NCBI GenBank assembly: GCA_934488615.1
Contig: CAKSSJ010000032.1
Location: 1-23,730, forward strand
Reading direction: 5' to 3'
DNA from: an uncultured Eubacteriales bacterium
GTDB lineage: Bacteria > Bacillota > Clostridia > Oscillospirales > Acutalibacteraceae
Length of the DNA stretch: 23,730 nucleotides
Part shown: positions 7,132 to 15,791 of the stretch, in pieces
Numbering within the stretch: the first letter of the stretch is position 1
Layout: every line of letters starts with the position of its first letter
Notes under the pieces: model-generated
Database searches by the model: none
Seen by the model: the letters and a program-made list of their open reading frames with translations, nothing else
What the model was told of the DNA's origin: nothing
Program-made: the position numbers and the translations under genes

Positions 7132-8922
7132 ATGAATATTACCATGGACATTAAATACGTTGGGGTCAATGACCATGATATCGACCTCTTTGAGGGTCAG
7201 TATGTTGTTGAGAACGGAATGGCATACAATTCCTATGTTATAATTGATCAGAAAATTGCCGTTATGGATACGGTTGACGCACGCTTCCGCCATGAGTGGC
7301 TCGACAATCTTGCCGACGCATTAGACGGAAGAAAGCCCGACTATCTCATCGTTCAGCACATGGAGCCTGATCATTCGGCAAATATAATGAGTTTTATCGA
7401 ATCTTATCCCGAGGTCAAGGTTGTTGCTTCGGCAAAGGCCTTTGCGATGATGGGTCAGTTTTTCGGCAACGACCTCGGCGACAGGCAGATCATTATTTCC
7501 GAGGGCTCAACGCTTGAGCTCGGCAAGCACACACTTAATTTCGTAGCCGCTCCCATGGTTCACTGGCCCGAGGTTATGGTTACTTATGATTCGTACGATA
7601 AGGTACTTTTCTCAGCCGACGGCTTCGGCAAGTTCGGTGCGCTTGACATTGACGAGGACTGGGCATGTGAGGCGAGACGTTACTATTTCGGCATTGTCGG
7701 AAAGTATGGCGTTCAGGTGCAGAAGCTTTTACAGAAGGCATCAAAGCTTGATATTGAAAAGATTTGTCCGCTCCACGGTCCGATTTTGACGGAAAATCTC
7801 GGCTACTATATCGGACTTTACAATACTTGGTCGTCCTACGAGGTCGAGAGTGAGGGTATTGTGATCGCTTACACCTCGGTTTACGGCAACACGAAAAAGG
7901 CGGTTGAGATCCTTGCCGATAAGCTCAGAGCAAACGGCTGTCCGAAGGTCGTTGTCAATGACCTTGCGCGCTGCGACATGGCTGAGGCAGTTGAGGACGC
8001 GTTCCGTTACGGTAAGCTCGTGCTTGCGACAACGACTTATAATGCGGATATTTTCCCGTTCATGCGCACGTTTATTGAATCGCTGACCGAGAGGGAATAC
8101 AAGAACAGAACAGTCGCTTTCATCGAGAACGGCTCGTGGGCACCTCTTGCGGCTAAGATTATGAAGGGCATGTTTGAGAAATCTAAGAACATCAATTTTG
8201 TTGAGCCCGTTGTTCATATCCGTTCGGCTTTGAACGAAGCTTCGTCGGCTGAGCTTGACGAGCTTTCAAAGGAGCTTTGCCGTGACTATATTGCACAGGA
8301 CGGCGAAACGGCTAACAAAAACGACCTTACGGCTCTTTTTAATATCGGCTACGGACTTTATGTTGTAACGTCAAACGACGGCAAAAAGGATAACGGACTT
8401 ATAGTCAATACCGTTTCGCAGGTCACGAATTCGCCGAACAGAATCGCCGTTACCATCAATAAGGACAATTATTCCCATCATGTCATCAGGCAGACGGGCA
8501 AGATGAATATAAATTGCCTCTCGGTTGACGCTCCGTTCTCCGTGTTTGAAAATTTCGGATTCAGAAGCGGAAGAAATGCGGATAAATTTGAAAGCATTGA
8601 GCCGCTTCGTTCGGATAACGGACTTGCCTTCCTGCCGAGATATATCAACTCGTTTATGTCACTGAAGGTTGAGCAGTATGTTGACCTCGACACTCACGGA
8701 ATGTTTATCTGCTCGGTTACAGAGGCGAGAGTTATTTCCGACGCCGAGACGATGACCTATACCTACTATCAGAAGAATGTTAAGCCGAAGCCGCAGACGG
8801 ACGGCAAAAAAGGCTTTGTCTGCAAGGTCTGCGGATACATCTACGAGGGTGACGAGCTTCCCGAGGATTTTATCTGTCCGCTTTGCAAGCACGGCGCGGC
8901 GGATTTTGAACCGATAAAATAA
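7132..8922 (+). CDS. Multidomain flavodiiron protein with flavin reductase and rubredoxin domains
   Basis: This enzyme reduces O2 (or NO) to protect anaerobes, acting in the cytoplasm. The 596-residue chain has four modules. (1) A metallo-beta-lactamase-like diiron domain, with ligands in HMEPDH (His76, Glu78, Asp80, His81), His144, Asp163 and His215 all present. (2) A flavodoxin domain from about 243, FMN loop TSVYGNT at 248-254. (3) A flavin-reductase-like split barrel at about 396-550. (4) A C-terminal rubredoxin with CKVCGY and CPLC (Cys 564, 567, 582, 585). The internal rubredoxin and reductase modules suggest electrons flow within one chain. The start at 7132 follows AAGGGAG with 8-base spacing; an earlier in-frame ATG at 7099 has no ribosome binding site. 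A perfect promoter and a PerR-like box precede it; a terminator follows. Confidence 0.95.
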   Translation: MNITMDIKYVGVNDHDIDLFEGQYVVENGMAYNSYVIIDQKIAVMDTVDARFRHEWLDNLADALDGRKPDYLIVQHMEPDHSANIMSFIESYPEVKVVASAKAFAMMGQFFGNDLGDRQIIISEGSTLELGKHTLNFVAAPMVHWPEVMVTYDSYDKVLFSADGFGKFGALDIDEDWACEARRYYFGIVGKYGVQVQKLLQKASKLDIEKICPLHGPILTENLGYYIGLYNTWSSYEVESEGIVIAYTSVYGNTKKAVEILADKLRANGCPKVVVNDLARCDMAEAVEDAFRYGKLVLATTTYNADIFPFMRTFIESLTEREYKNRTVAFIENGSWAPLAAKIMKGMFEKSKNINFVEPVVHIRSALNEASSAELDELSKELCRDYIAQDGETANKNDLTALFNIGYGLYVVTSNDGKKDNGLIVNTVSQVTNSPNRIAVTINKDNYSHHVIRQTGKMNINCLSVDAPFSVFENFGFRSGRNADKFESIEPLRSDNGLAFLPRYINSFMSLKVEQYVDLDTHGMFICSVTEARVISDAETMTYTYYQKNVKPKPQTDGKKGFVCKVCGYIYEGDELPEDFICPLCKHGAADFEPIK

Positions 8923-8980
8923 GGCAAACACAGCAGATCATGCGGTGCTTACCGAAAATTAAGAAATTGTGATTTTTTAC

Positions 8981-9036
8981 AGCCGCCTTTTGGAATAGGA
9001 CGCAGAATAATTCCGTTCCGAGGGCGGCTTTTGTTT
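8981..9036 (+). terminator. Intrinsic terminator after the flavodiiron gene
   Basis: AGCCGCC (8981-8987) pairs with GGCGGCT (9023-9029) around a long loop that can pair further (GGAAT with ATTCC), followed by TTTTGTTTT. It separates the flavodiiron gene from the protease gene. Confidence 0.7.
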
Positions 9037-9046
9037 TAAATATCTA

Positions 9047-9075
9047 ATGACAAAACAGGAATTTAATGATATAAT
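9047..9075 (+). promoter_or_regulatory. Promoter of the metalloprotease gene
   Basis: ATGACA (9047-9052), a 17-base spacer and a perfect TATAAT (9070-9075), 29 bases before the protease ATG. It probably also drives the flippase and ECF genes, since no terminator is seen between them. Confidence 0.65.
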
Positions 9076-9104
9076 TGTAAAAAGACGTCAGGGATGGTGA
9101 TGTT

Positions 9105-11756
9105 ATGAAAACTATTCGTTCAATTGCAGGCGTGTTACTTTCGGTTATTCTTATAATAGCTTCCGTAGCATTCCCGACATCGGCACAGACAGGCTCGGTT
9201 GAGACTATGGCAAACCTCATTGTGTTTGTCAAGTTCCCCGAGGACACAACAACGGAAATTACCGACAATTCGCAGAAGATAATGATGTATTATAACGATA
9301 CGTCAAAAATGTATGTCGGCTCGGACATTGATTTTTCGTTCAAAAAATATATCACCGAGATTTCAAGAGGAAAGCTGAATGTCAATAATATTTTCCCTCA
9401 GCTTGAGGGAGATAGAATTACGCCCCTTACCCTGGCGGCTTCGCATGACAACAGTAATGATAACAGCGTTATTCAGGAGATTGTAGCTGCTTTTAATTCG
9501 GGAAAGATAAAGATGCCCGAGGATAAGCTTGACAATAAATATTCCGGCGTTGTTGATAATCTTACCGTTATTATTCAGGGTAAGTGCCCGAGCGGCTCTG
9601 ATTTTATGTGGCCGCACAAGAGCGTTACGGACGTTTCGACAAAGATAAAGAATAAATATCAGTTCGGAAACTATAATCTTATTGATTCATACAGCGTTAC
9701 AGGCACCGTAGCGGCTTGTCAGGGTGTTATTACGCATGAATTTTTACACAGTGTCGGTTTGCCGGATCTCTATCGCAGAAGCGGAACGGACGGAACACCC
9801 GTCGGTGTTTGGGACATCATGGCAAGCAACAGCTTCTTTATGCAGTATCCGCTTTCCTACCAGCGATACAAGCTTGGCTGGATACCGATGCAGCAGATCA
9901 CCCGGAGCGGAACATATACGCTCGATCCGGTAAGCGATCCCGACTCGGACACGATACTTTACGAGATCAAAACTCCGATGTCGGCGAGCGAGAGCTTCAT
10001 GCTCGAATACAGAAAGAAAATAACGACGAATTTTTCAAATCTCGGCTTCGAGACGAAGATTCCGTCGTCCGGATTGCTGATTTACAGGGTCAACAAGTCT
10101 GTTGTTAATCAGACGAATGCCTGGGGCGACGATTATCTTTACGTTTACCGTCCCGGCGAGACAAGCACAACGGCGAGCGCGGGTGATTTCTTCAAATCGG
10201 CGCTCGACCCGAACAGTAACAGGACAAGCTTCGGCGTTGCGGATTTCGACGCATCGCTCACGGACGGAACGATTTTCTATTCCAACGGTAAGAACAGCGG
10301 TATCGTTATCTCCGATGTAAAGTATAATGAGGACTCGTCGCAGATAAGCTTCCATGTTGAGTTCCCCGATTATTCTTCGCTCGGCTTGTGGGAGTTTGTT
10401 CCGAACAGTATTGCAATGGATTCAACGGGTATCAAGATAGATACCGACAGCCTCGGCAATCTCTATGCCTGCGTTATGGGCCGCGAAGATTGGAGCTTTA
10501 TGAACAAGGTGTTCAAGTACGACGGAACATCGTGGACTACTCTCGGTTCGCAATTTTCGGATGTAAGCAGTATGGTTCTCAAGGTTTATAACGACATTCC
10601 GTATGTGCTTTATATCAATTCAAGCGGCAGACCCGTTCTTGCAAAATATACGGGCAGCTCATGGCAGACGGTTTACACGGATAACACGGTCAGCTATCCG
10701 AATGACATACAGCTTTTTGAGGGCGATTCGGGCTTATACAGTGCATGGACGGTTGACGGAACGACGCTGAGCATTAAGAAAATTACGTCAAGCTCGGTTA
10801 CGAGCGTTAATTCCTCGCTGACGGCAGATTATTTTGCAAATCCGAGTCTCAGCGCGGTCGGCAATTACATTTATGTAACGTACTGCAATTTCTCTTTCGG
10901 AGGAGGAACACAGTACACACAGATAAAAAGATATAACCTGACCTCGGGTCAGTGGGAAAATATTCAGATACCCAATCCGCTTGTTTCGTCTAATCTTCAC
11001 AGAAGCATAGGCTACAACGGCGAATACTGGACGATCGCGGCAACCTCGGGAAGCAAGCCGATAATAGTTAAGGTTGACGGCGATTCAAAGGTAACTCAAT
11101 ACGAGGTGCCGACAACGATAACCAACATCCTTGAAGCTTCGATGGATATTTCCGAGAACGGTACGGTTTGCGCTTCGCTGATTGCTTCGGGTGAGGACAG
11201 TCAGATACTTTATCTTGACGGCGGTGAGTGGAAACAGCTTGGCGGCTCGCCCTGCTCAAACTGCCAGACGGCGGACATGACGATCTATAAAAACAGAGTG
11301 TATATCGGCTCGGTGCTCACGGGCACGGGCGCTATCAGCCTGACATATAAGGACTTGCCCGAAAAGGAATTGCCTGAGCTGATCTCCGTTGAGTCTCAGA
11401 CTGTTACGGTAGCGGACGGATATATTACGGGACTTCCTCAAAAAGCGGCAAACCTCAATCTTTATCTTGAGGCGACCAACGAGGGATATTTCAGATATGA
11501 AAAGGTCTGCACGGGCGGACAGGTGCTTCTGTACACTGCCGACGGTGTGCTAGTGAAAAGATACACGATCATCATTAAAGGCGACGTCAACGGCGACGGT
11601 GTTGCCGACGGATGCGACGCGGTGCTTATCAATGCCTCAGCGGCAGACATGCTGACACTTGAAGAATGTTTTAAATTGGCGGCGGACACTGACGGAGACG
11701 GCACTGTGACGGAAAATGATAACGAATATCCGATAAACAGCGGATTGAATTTATAA
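9105..11756 (+). CDS. Secreted M6-like metalloprotease with C-terminal type I dockerin
   Basis: An 883-residue exported zinc protease. A signal peptide covers about 1-27 (MKTIRS, hydrophobic core LLSVILIIASVAF, A-x-A-type end TSA). The catalytic domain has the zincin motif HEFLH (His211, Glu212, His215), followed by GLPDLY and a WDIM Met-turn-like sequence at about 236-239, as in the immune-inhibitor-A (M6) family. A long middle region carries repeated Trp motifs (YDGTSW, YTGSSW, SGQW, GGEW) suggesting a beta-propeller or similar repeat fold. The last 60 residues are a dockerin: GDVNGDGVADGCD and ADTDGDGTVTENDN are two calcium-binding DxNxDG/DxDxDG repeats. The product probably docks onto a cohesin scaffold outside the cell. 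The target of proteolysis is unknown. Confidence 0.9.
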   Translation: MKTIRSIAGVLLSVILIIASVAFPTSAQTGSVETMANLIVFVKFPEDTTTEITDNSQKIMMYYNDTSKMYVGSDIDFSFKKYITEISRGKLNVNNIFPQLEGDRITPLTLAASHDNSNDNSVIQEIVAAFNSGKIKMPEDKLDNKYSGVVDNLTVIIQGKCPSGSDFMWPHKSVTDVSTKIKNKYQFGNYNLIDSYSVTGTVAACQGVITHEFLHSVGLPDLYRRSGTDGTPVGVWDIMASNSFFMQYPLSYQRYKLGWIPMQQITRSGTYTLDPVSDPDSDTILYEIKTPMSASESFMLEYRKKITTNFSNLGFETKIPSSGLLIYRVNKSVVNQTNAWGDDYLYVYRPGETSTTASAGDFFKSALDPNSNRTSFGVADFDASLTDGTIFYSNGKNSGIVISDVKYNEDSSQISFHVEFPDYSSLGLWEFVPNSIAMDSTGIKIDTDSLGNLYACVMGREDWSFMNKVFKYDGTSWTTLGSQFSDVSSMVLKVYNDIPYVLYINSSGRPVLAKYTGSSWQTVYTDNTVSYPNDIQLFEGDSGLYSAWTVDGTTLSIKKITSSSVTSVNSSLTADYFANPSLSAVGNYIYVTYCNFSFGGGTQYTQIKRYNLTSGQWENIQIPNPLVSSNLHRSIGYNGEYWTIAATSGSKPIIVKVDGDSKVTQYEVPTTITNILEASMDISENGTVCASLIASGEDSQILYLDGGEWKQLGGSPCSNCQTADMTIYKNRVYIGSVLTGTGAISLTYKDLPEKELPELISVESQTVTVADGYITGLPQKAANLNLYLEATNEGYFRYEKVCTGGQVLLYTADGVLVKRYTIIIKGDVNGDGVADGCDAVLINASAADMLTLEECFKLAADTDGDGTVTENDNEYPINSGLNL

Positions 11757-11783
11757 AAAATATCAAGAGGGGAGGCGGCGCAC

Positions 11784-13316
11784 TTGCGGAGCAAAAAAGC
11801 ATTGCTGAACTCGGCGGCTTCACTGCTGCTGGAGTTTGTAACGGTAATATGCGGCTTTATCGTGCCGAGGCTGATTATCGGCACATACGGCTCCGAGGTC
11901 AATGCGCTGACTTCTTCGATAACGCAGTTTCTCAGCTATATAGCTCTTGTTGAGGCGGGAGTTGGCGGAGTTATCCGTGCGGCGCTGTATAAGCCGCTTG
12001 CCGAGAAAAACAACGCGGCAATGAGCAGTATCATTAAATCAACGGAAAACTTTTTCAGGAAAATTGCTTATATTTTTGTCGGCTATATGGTCGTGCTCGC
12101 GGCTGTGTTCCCGATGCTCGTCAACAAAAACTTTGAGTGGGCATTTACCGCGTCATTGGTTATAATAATAGGACTGAGCACCTTTGCACAGTATTATTTC
12201 GGTATGACATATACCGTGCTTGTGCAGGCGGATCAGAGGCGGTATATAACCTCGTTTTTGCAAATAGGGACGATAATTCTCAATGCAATCATGGTGGTCG
12301 TGTTCATAAAGCTCGGCGCGTCAATTCATATTCTGAAGCTCGCGACCTCGCTGATATATGTGCTCAGACCTGTTTTGCTGAACATCTATGTAAAGAAAAA
12401 ATATAAAATTGACCGCAAGGCCGAACCCGACAACGAAGCGGTCGCACAGCGCTGGGACGGGCTTGGACATCACATTGCATACTTTGTCAATCTCAACACC
12501 GATGTTGTAATTCTTACGATTTTCTCAAAGATTTCATCGTCGCTCGCTCTTGCGGAGGTTTCGGTATATACGGTTTATTATTCCGTTGTCAACGGTATTA
12601 TGAAAGTGGCGGCCAGTCTCTCTGCAGGTATGGAGGCGGCGCTCGGCGACATGATAGCAAAAAAAGAGTATGAAAATCTCAATAAAAAGTTTAATCTTTA
12701 TGAGTTCGTGTCGTTCAATCTTGTAACGGTGCTTTTCACATGTGCGGGACTTCTGATCGTGCCGTTCATGAGCGTCTATATGAAGGGCGTCACGGATGCG
12801 AATTATATAAGACCTCTATTTGGCTATATTCTCGTGCTTGCCAATGCAATGTATTCGATAAGAATTCCGTATCACAGCGTGGTCTATGCCGCAGGACATT
12901 ACAGGCAGACGCGCAACGGTGCATTTGCCGAGGCGGGAATAAATATAGCAATTTCCGCAATTCTTGTTTATTTCTACGGAATTGTCGGTGTTGCGATAGG
13001 CACACTCGTTGCGATGACGTTCAGAACGGTTCAGTATGTTTACTATCTTTCAAGGAATATTCTGAAAAGGAGCGTAAAGCACTTCTTTAAGAGAATAATA
13101 CTTTCGGCTGTCAGCGTCGGATTGTCGGCTCTTGCAGTCAGCCTTGTTCCGAGCTTCGGAACGAAAAGCTACCTCGGCTGGGCGCTTTATGCCTGCGTTG
13201 TAGGCATTATCGTGCTGGCGATAACCTGCGGAATTGATTTGATTTTCTGTCGCAGGGACTTTAAGGACGCTATGGCGATAATGCGCAGCACAGTTTTTTC
13301 AAAAATAAAAAAATAA
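11784..13316 (+). CDS. Wzx/MATE-like polysaccharide flippase family membrane protein
   Basis: A 510-residue, highly hydrophobic protein with many predicted membrane helices and the look of the MOP (Wzx/MATE) lipid-linked oligosaccharide flippase family: N-terminal S-A-A-S-L-L-L-E-F then an I-V-P-R-L-I-I-G-x-Y-G segment, and paired helical halves. The likely role is moving lipid-linked glycans or related substrates across the membrane; the exact substrate is not readable. The start is TTG at 11784, preceded by AGAGGGGAGG at about 11766-11775; there is no better ATG. It starts 27 bases after the protease stop and lies 21 bases before the ECF gene, so the three may be cotranscribed. No glycosyltransferase genes are present in the window. 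Confidence 0.82.
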   Translation: MRSKKALLNSAASLLLEFVTVICGFIVPRLIIGTYGSEVNALTSSITQFLSYIALVEAGVGGVIRAALYKPLAEKNNAAMSSIIKSTENFFRKIAYIFVGYMVVLAAVFPMLVNKNFEWAFTASLVIIIGLSTFAQYYFGMTYTVLVQADQRRYITSFLQIGTIILNAIMVVVFIKLGASIHILKLATSLIYVLRPVLLNIYVKKKYKIDRKAEPDNEAVAQRWDGLGHHIAYFVNLNTDVVILTIFSKISSSLALAEVSVYTVYYSVVNGIMKVAASLSAGMEAALGDMIAKKEYENLNKKFNLYEFVSFNLVTVLFTCAGLLIVPFMSVYMKGVTDANYIRPLFGYILVLANAMYSIRIPYHSVVYAAGHYRQTRNGAFAEAGINIAISAILVYFYGIVGVAIGTLVAMTFRTVQYVYYLSRNILKRSVKHFFKRIILSAVSVGLSALAVSLVPSFGTKSYLGWALYACVVGIIVLAITCGIDLIFCRRDFKDAMAIMRSTVFSKIKK

Positions 13317-13337
13317 TTTCAGACAGGAGAAATTTTT

Positions 13338-13934
13338 ATGGCAGTAAAGAATAAGGAAAAAATCTACAAGCTCACATTGACGGCGATGCTTACGGCGTTG
13401 ATTTTTGTAATGGCATTCACTCCGCTCGGCTATTTAAAAATAGGTGCGGTTTCAATAACATTTATCACGATTCCTGTTGTTATCGGCGCTATCGTCGGCG
13501 GACCCTCGGTCGGAACAGTGCTCGGACTGATGTTCGGCGCAACGAGCTTTATTCAGTGCTTTGGCACGGACGCTTTTGGAATGGCGCTTTTGGGAGAAAG
13601 CCCTGTTTATACCGCAATTATGTGCTTTGTACCGAGAATTCTCATGGGCTTTTTCTGCGGACTGATTTATAAGGCATTCAGCAAAAAAAACTATCTCAAG
13701 GCTGGTACGGCGGTAACATCGTTTTGCGGCGGATTTATCAATACAGTTCTTTTCGTCGGATTCCTTATTCTTCTTTTTTATAATACTCCGGCAGTTCAGG
13801 CGCTCGGAACTTCCGTTATAGCAGTTATAACTACACTTGTAACGGCAAACGCCGTTATCGAGTGGATCGCCTGCACGGTCATCGGCTCGGCAGTCTCAAT
13901 CGCACTGAATAAGGCGCTGAAGAACAGGATATGA
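13338..13934 (+). CDS. ECF transporter S (substrate-binding) component
   Basis: A 198-residue membrane protein of the ECF vitamin-transporter S-component type. It has about six helices, an N-terminal L-T-x-x-A-M-L-T-A-L segment (the AxxxA-type motif used to contact EcfT), and the G-A-I-V-G-G-P-x-x-G pattern with F-G-A-T-S typical of these subunits. It captures a vitamin and uses shared EcfA/A'/T subunits encoded elsewhere. Which vitamin cannot be told, and no riboswitch is visible upstream. The ribosome binding site ACAGGAGAA is well spaced. It follows the flippase by 21 bases. Confidence 0.82.
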   Translation: MAVKNKEKIYKLTLTAMLTALIFVMAFTPLGYLKIGAVSITFITIPVVIGAIVGGPSVGTVLGLMFGATSFIQCFGTDAFGMALLGESPVYTAIMCFVPRILMGFFCGLIYKAFSKKNYLKAGTAVTSFCGGFINTVLFVGFLILLFYNTPAVQALGTSVIAVITTLVTANAVIEWIACTVIGSAVSIALNKALKNRI

Positions 13935-13974
13935 ACGGTTGCTGAAAGTTAAAAAATAAGAATTAAGAGCATGG

Positions 13975-14060
13975 GCTCCTCCGGGGTAGCGAAGTGACGG
14001 CGCGGTAGTGACAATGGACTCCTCCTATAGGGGAGCTGTCACAGCTTGTCTGTGACTGAG
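13975..14060 (+). repeat. Divergent REP-like hairpin element D
   Basis: The stretch after the ECF gene has the same plan as the other repeats. A first hairpin has CTCC and GGGGAG arms around TATA (about 14019-14036), a second is a perfect 7-bp stem GTCACAG (14038-14044) / CTGTGAC (14050-14056), and a GAGGAAG tail follows. The left part (GGCTCCTCCGGGGTAGCGAAG) looks like a further half element. The sequence differs from copies A and C, so kinship rests on architecture only. Confidence 0.5.
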
Positions 14061-14096
14061 GAAGTAAATTCAAGCGAACATTGAAAAGAAGCGGTG

Positions 14097-14157
14097 GCTT
14101 TGCGCCGCAAAGCATAAAAACAAGGAACTGTCGTTGAATGAACAGTTCCTTGTTTTT
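14097..14157. terminator. Perfect 16-bp hairpin between convergent genes (bidirectional terminator)
   Basis: AAAAACAAGGAACTGT (14116-14131) pairs perfectly with ACAGTTCCTTGTTTTT (14142-14157) around a 10-base loop. Because one arm is A-rich and the other T-rich, it can terminate in both directions, for the ECF gene and for the minus-strand MFS gene, whose stop codon touches it. A small extra hairpin, GCTTTGC-GCC-GCAAAGC (14097-14113), lies just before. Confidence 0.85.
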
Positions 14158-15368
14158 TATTTAACCTTTTTCATTGACCTTGTGAAGTTCAAAAGAATTA
14201 TCATCAGAATCGGGAAAGCGATGCAGAAGATAAGACCGAATTTCAAAGGATCCATTGTGATCGACGGGCTTGCCTGAGCCGCATCGGAAAGGATTCCCGT
14301 TATCCACGGACCGAACGCACAGCCGAAGTCACCGAACATTGCAAGCATGGCGAACATTGCCGTACCGCCCTTTGGAAAAACCTTTGCCGCAAGACTGAAA
14401 ATCCCGGGCCACATGGTAGAAGCCGAAAGTCCGCAAAGTCCGCATCCGATGAGCGAAACGATCGGAACGGGGACGAGCGACGTCGTGAGATAGCTGACAA
14501 TGCAAAGTCCCGCGCAAAAGCTCAGCACATGACGCAGGTTAAGCCTGTCGCCAAACGAGCCGTAAAGCACTCTGCCCGAGCCCATAAGCACGGCGAACAG
14601 GCAAGGACCGAGTAGATCGCCCGTGAATTTGCTGACACCGAGACTCTTTTCGGCAAAGGTCGAAGCCCATTGAGCCATTGCAATTTCGCTTGCGCCGGCG
14701 CAGAGCATGAGAAGCGCACAGATAATAAATGTCGGTTCTCTGAAAAGCTCGGGAATTCTCATTTCGCTCTCGCCCTCGGGAACAGGCGGAACGATAGGAA
14801 CTCTCATAAAAGCGAACATGTTGATTATAGGAATGATCGCCCATATGATCGGCATGTAGATCCAGTTTCCCGTGCCGATGAATTTGATTGCAAACGTCGT
14901 GATCAGCACAACCGAAGCCTGACCCCAGCAATAGAACGAATGGAGAAAAGCCATTTCGCCCGACTTGTTGCTGAGCGGTAAGCCCTCGATTATCGGGCTG
15001 ACAAGAACCTCGATAAGACCCGAGCCGATTGCATAAATAATAATGGGAATAATAAGCCCGACAAAGTGATTTTCGAACGCTCTCGGCAGGATTCCCAAGA
15101 GGATAAGTCCTGCCGCCGCAAAGACATGAGCAAAGACAATGGATATCCGATATCCGACCTTTGAAATGATTTTTACCGATGTGAAATCAATAAAAATCTG
15201 CGACACAAAGTTAATAAGTATAAGCCAACTTATTTGTGAATAGTGAAGTCCGAATTCATCCTGAAAAATTACATAAAAAAGGGATGCTAAATTATTTATT
15301 ATCGCCTGAACAAAATATCCTGCGTAACAGGCGATTTTTGTGGAAGTGTATTTGCTGTTATTCGTCAT
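14157..15368 (-). CDS. Major facilitator superfamily (MFS) transporter
   Basis: A 403-residue membrane protein with about 12 predicted helices in two halves. The cytoplasmic loop after helix 2 has I-I-S-K-V-G-Y-R, and the second half has a matching region near YGSFGDRLNLRHVL, as expected for the MFS fold. The substrate is not identifiable; the overall look is like sugar/fucose-permease-type or drug-type MFS proteins. The start at 15368 (MTNNSKY) is chosen because the upstream extension to 15455 would be antisense-like coding inside the preceding gene. Its ATG overlaps the 3' end of the upstream small gene by 11 bases, pointing to translational coupling. Confidence 0.85.
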   Translation of the reverse strand: MTNNSKYTSTKIACYAGYFVQAIINNLASLFYVIFQDEFGLHYSQISWLILINFVSQIFIDFTSVKIISKVGYRISIVFAHVFAAAGLILLGILPRAFENHFVGLIIPIIIYAIGSGLIEVLVSPIIEGLPLSNKSGEMAFLHSFYCWGQASVVLITTFAIKFIGTGNWIYMPIIWAIIPIINMFAFMRVPIVPPVPEGESEMRIPELFREPTFIICALLMLCAGASEIAMAQWASTFAEKSLGVSKFTGDLLGPCLFAVLMGSGRVLYGSFGDRLNLRHVLSFCAGLCIVSYLTTSLVPVPIVSLIGCGLCGLSASTMWPGIFSLAAKVFPKGGTAMFAMLAMFGDFGCAFGPWITGILSDAAQASPSITMDPLKFGLIFCIAFPILMIILLNFTRSMKKVK

Positions 15369-15675
15369 CTTCGGACATATCCTCTTTCTCTTTGTTGCTG
15401 TCTTTCCAGTACCACCAGCGGAGCTTCTTTTCGTCGGGCTTCGGGGTATTGGCAAAATAAACCGCTGTTCTCATCTCGTAGAGAATGACCTTGTCGGCAA
15501 CATCGCCGCTCTCAACACAATAGTCAAGATAGAAATTGTCGCCCTCCTTGCCGATAAGCTGAGAGGTCTCCGTAATTTCAAGAACTCTGAAAGCCTCCTT
15601 TGCCTCATCGGTCAGAAAGCTGAGCTCATCTATTTTATAATTTTTGGGTGTTTTATCCTTTTTTCTGAAAAACAT
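15358..15675 (-). CDS. Small acidic protein of unknown function, coupled to the MFS gene
   Basis: I do not recognise this 105-residue protein. It starts MFFRKKDKTPKNYKIDEL, has a central region with SFLTDEAKEAFRVLEIT and a sheet-like segment around YLDYCVESGDVADKVILYEM, and ends in a charged acidic tail (MSEDDE). No membrane helix or signal peptide is seen. The start at 15675 is preferred: GGAGGT at 15683-15688 is 7 bases away, whereas the ATG at 15681 would be 1 base away. It overlaps the MFS start by 11 bases and shares a promoter with it, so it may assist or regulate the transporter, but this is only context. Confidence 0.72.
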   Translation of the reverse strand: MFFRKKDKTPKNYKIDELSFLTDEAKEAFRVLEITETSQLIGKEGDNFYLDYCVESGDVADKVILYEMRTAVYFANTPKPDEKKLRWWYWKDSNKEKEDMSEDDE

Positions 15676-15697
15676 TTTCATTACCTCCGATAGAGGT

Positions 15698-15726
15698 ATT
15701 CTAACATAATTGAAAATATAAGTAAA
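15698..15726 (-). promoter_or_regulatory. Promoter of the small protein/MFS pair
   Basis: On the minus strand, TTTACT (15726-15721), a 17-base spacer, then TAGAAT (15703-15698), just upstream of the GGAGGT ribosome binding site. It is divergent from, and 3 bases away from, the promoter at 15730. Confidence 0.55.
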
Positions 15727-15729
15727 GAG

Positions 15730-15758
15730 TTGAAAACAAAATAATATTATGGTATTAT
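15730..15758 (+). promoter_or_regulatory. Promoter of the exonuclease gene
   Basis: TTGAAA (15730-15735), a 17-base spacer and TATTAT (15753-15758), about 34 bases upstream of the ATG at 15792. It lies back to back with the minus-strand promoter at 15698-15726, so the two may compete. Confidence 0.6.
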
Positions 15759-15791
15759 TATAACCGTATTTTAAATCAGAGGATGGAAAAA

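Noticed and set aside
14670..14981. 103-codon plus-strand frame
   Set aside because: Antisense within the MFS gene, whose membrane-protein reading frame is clear.
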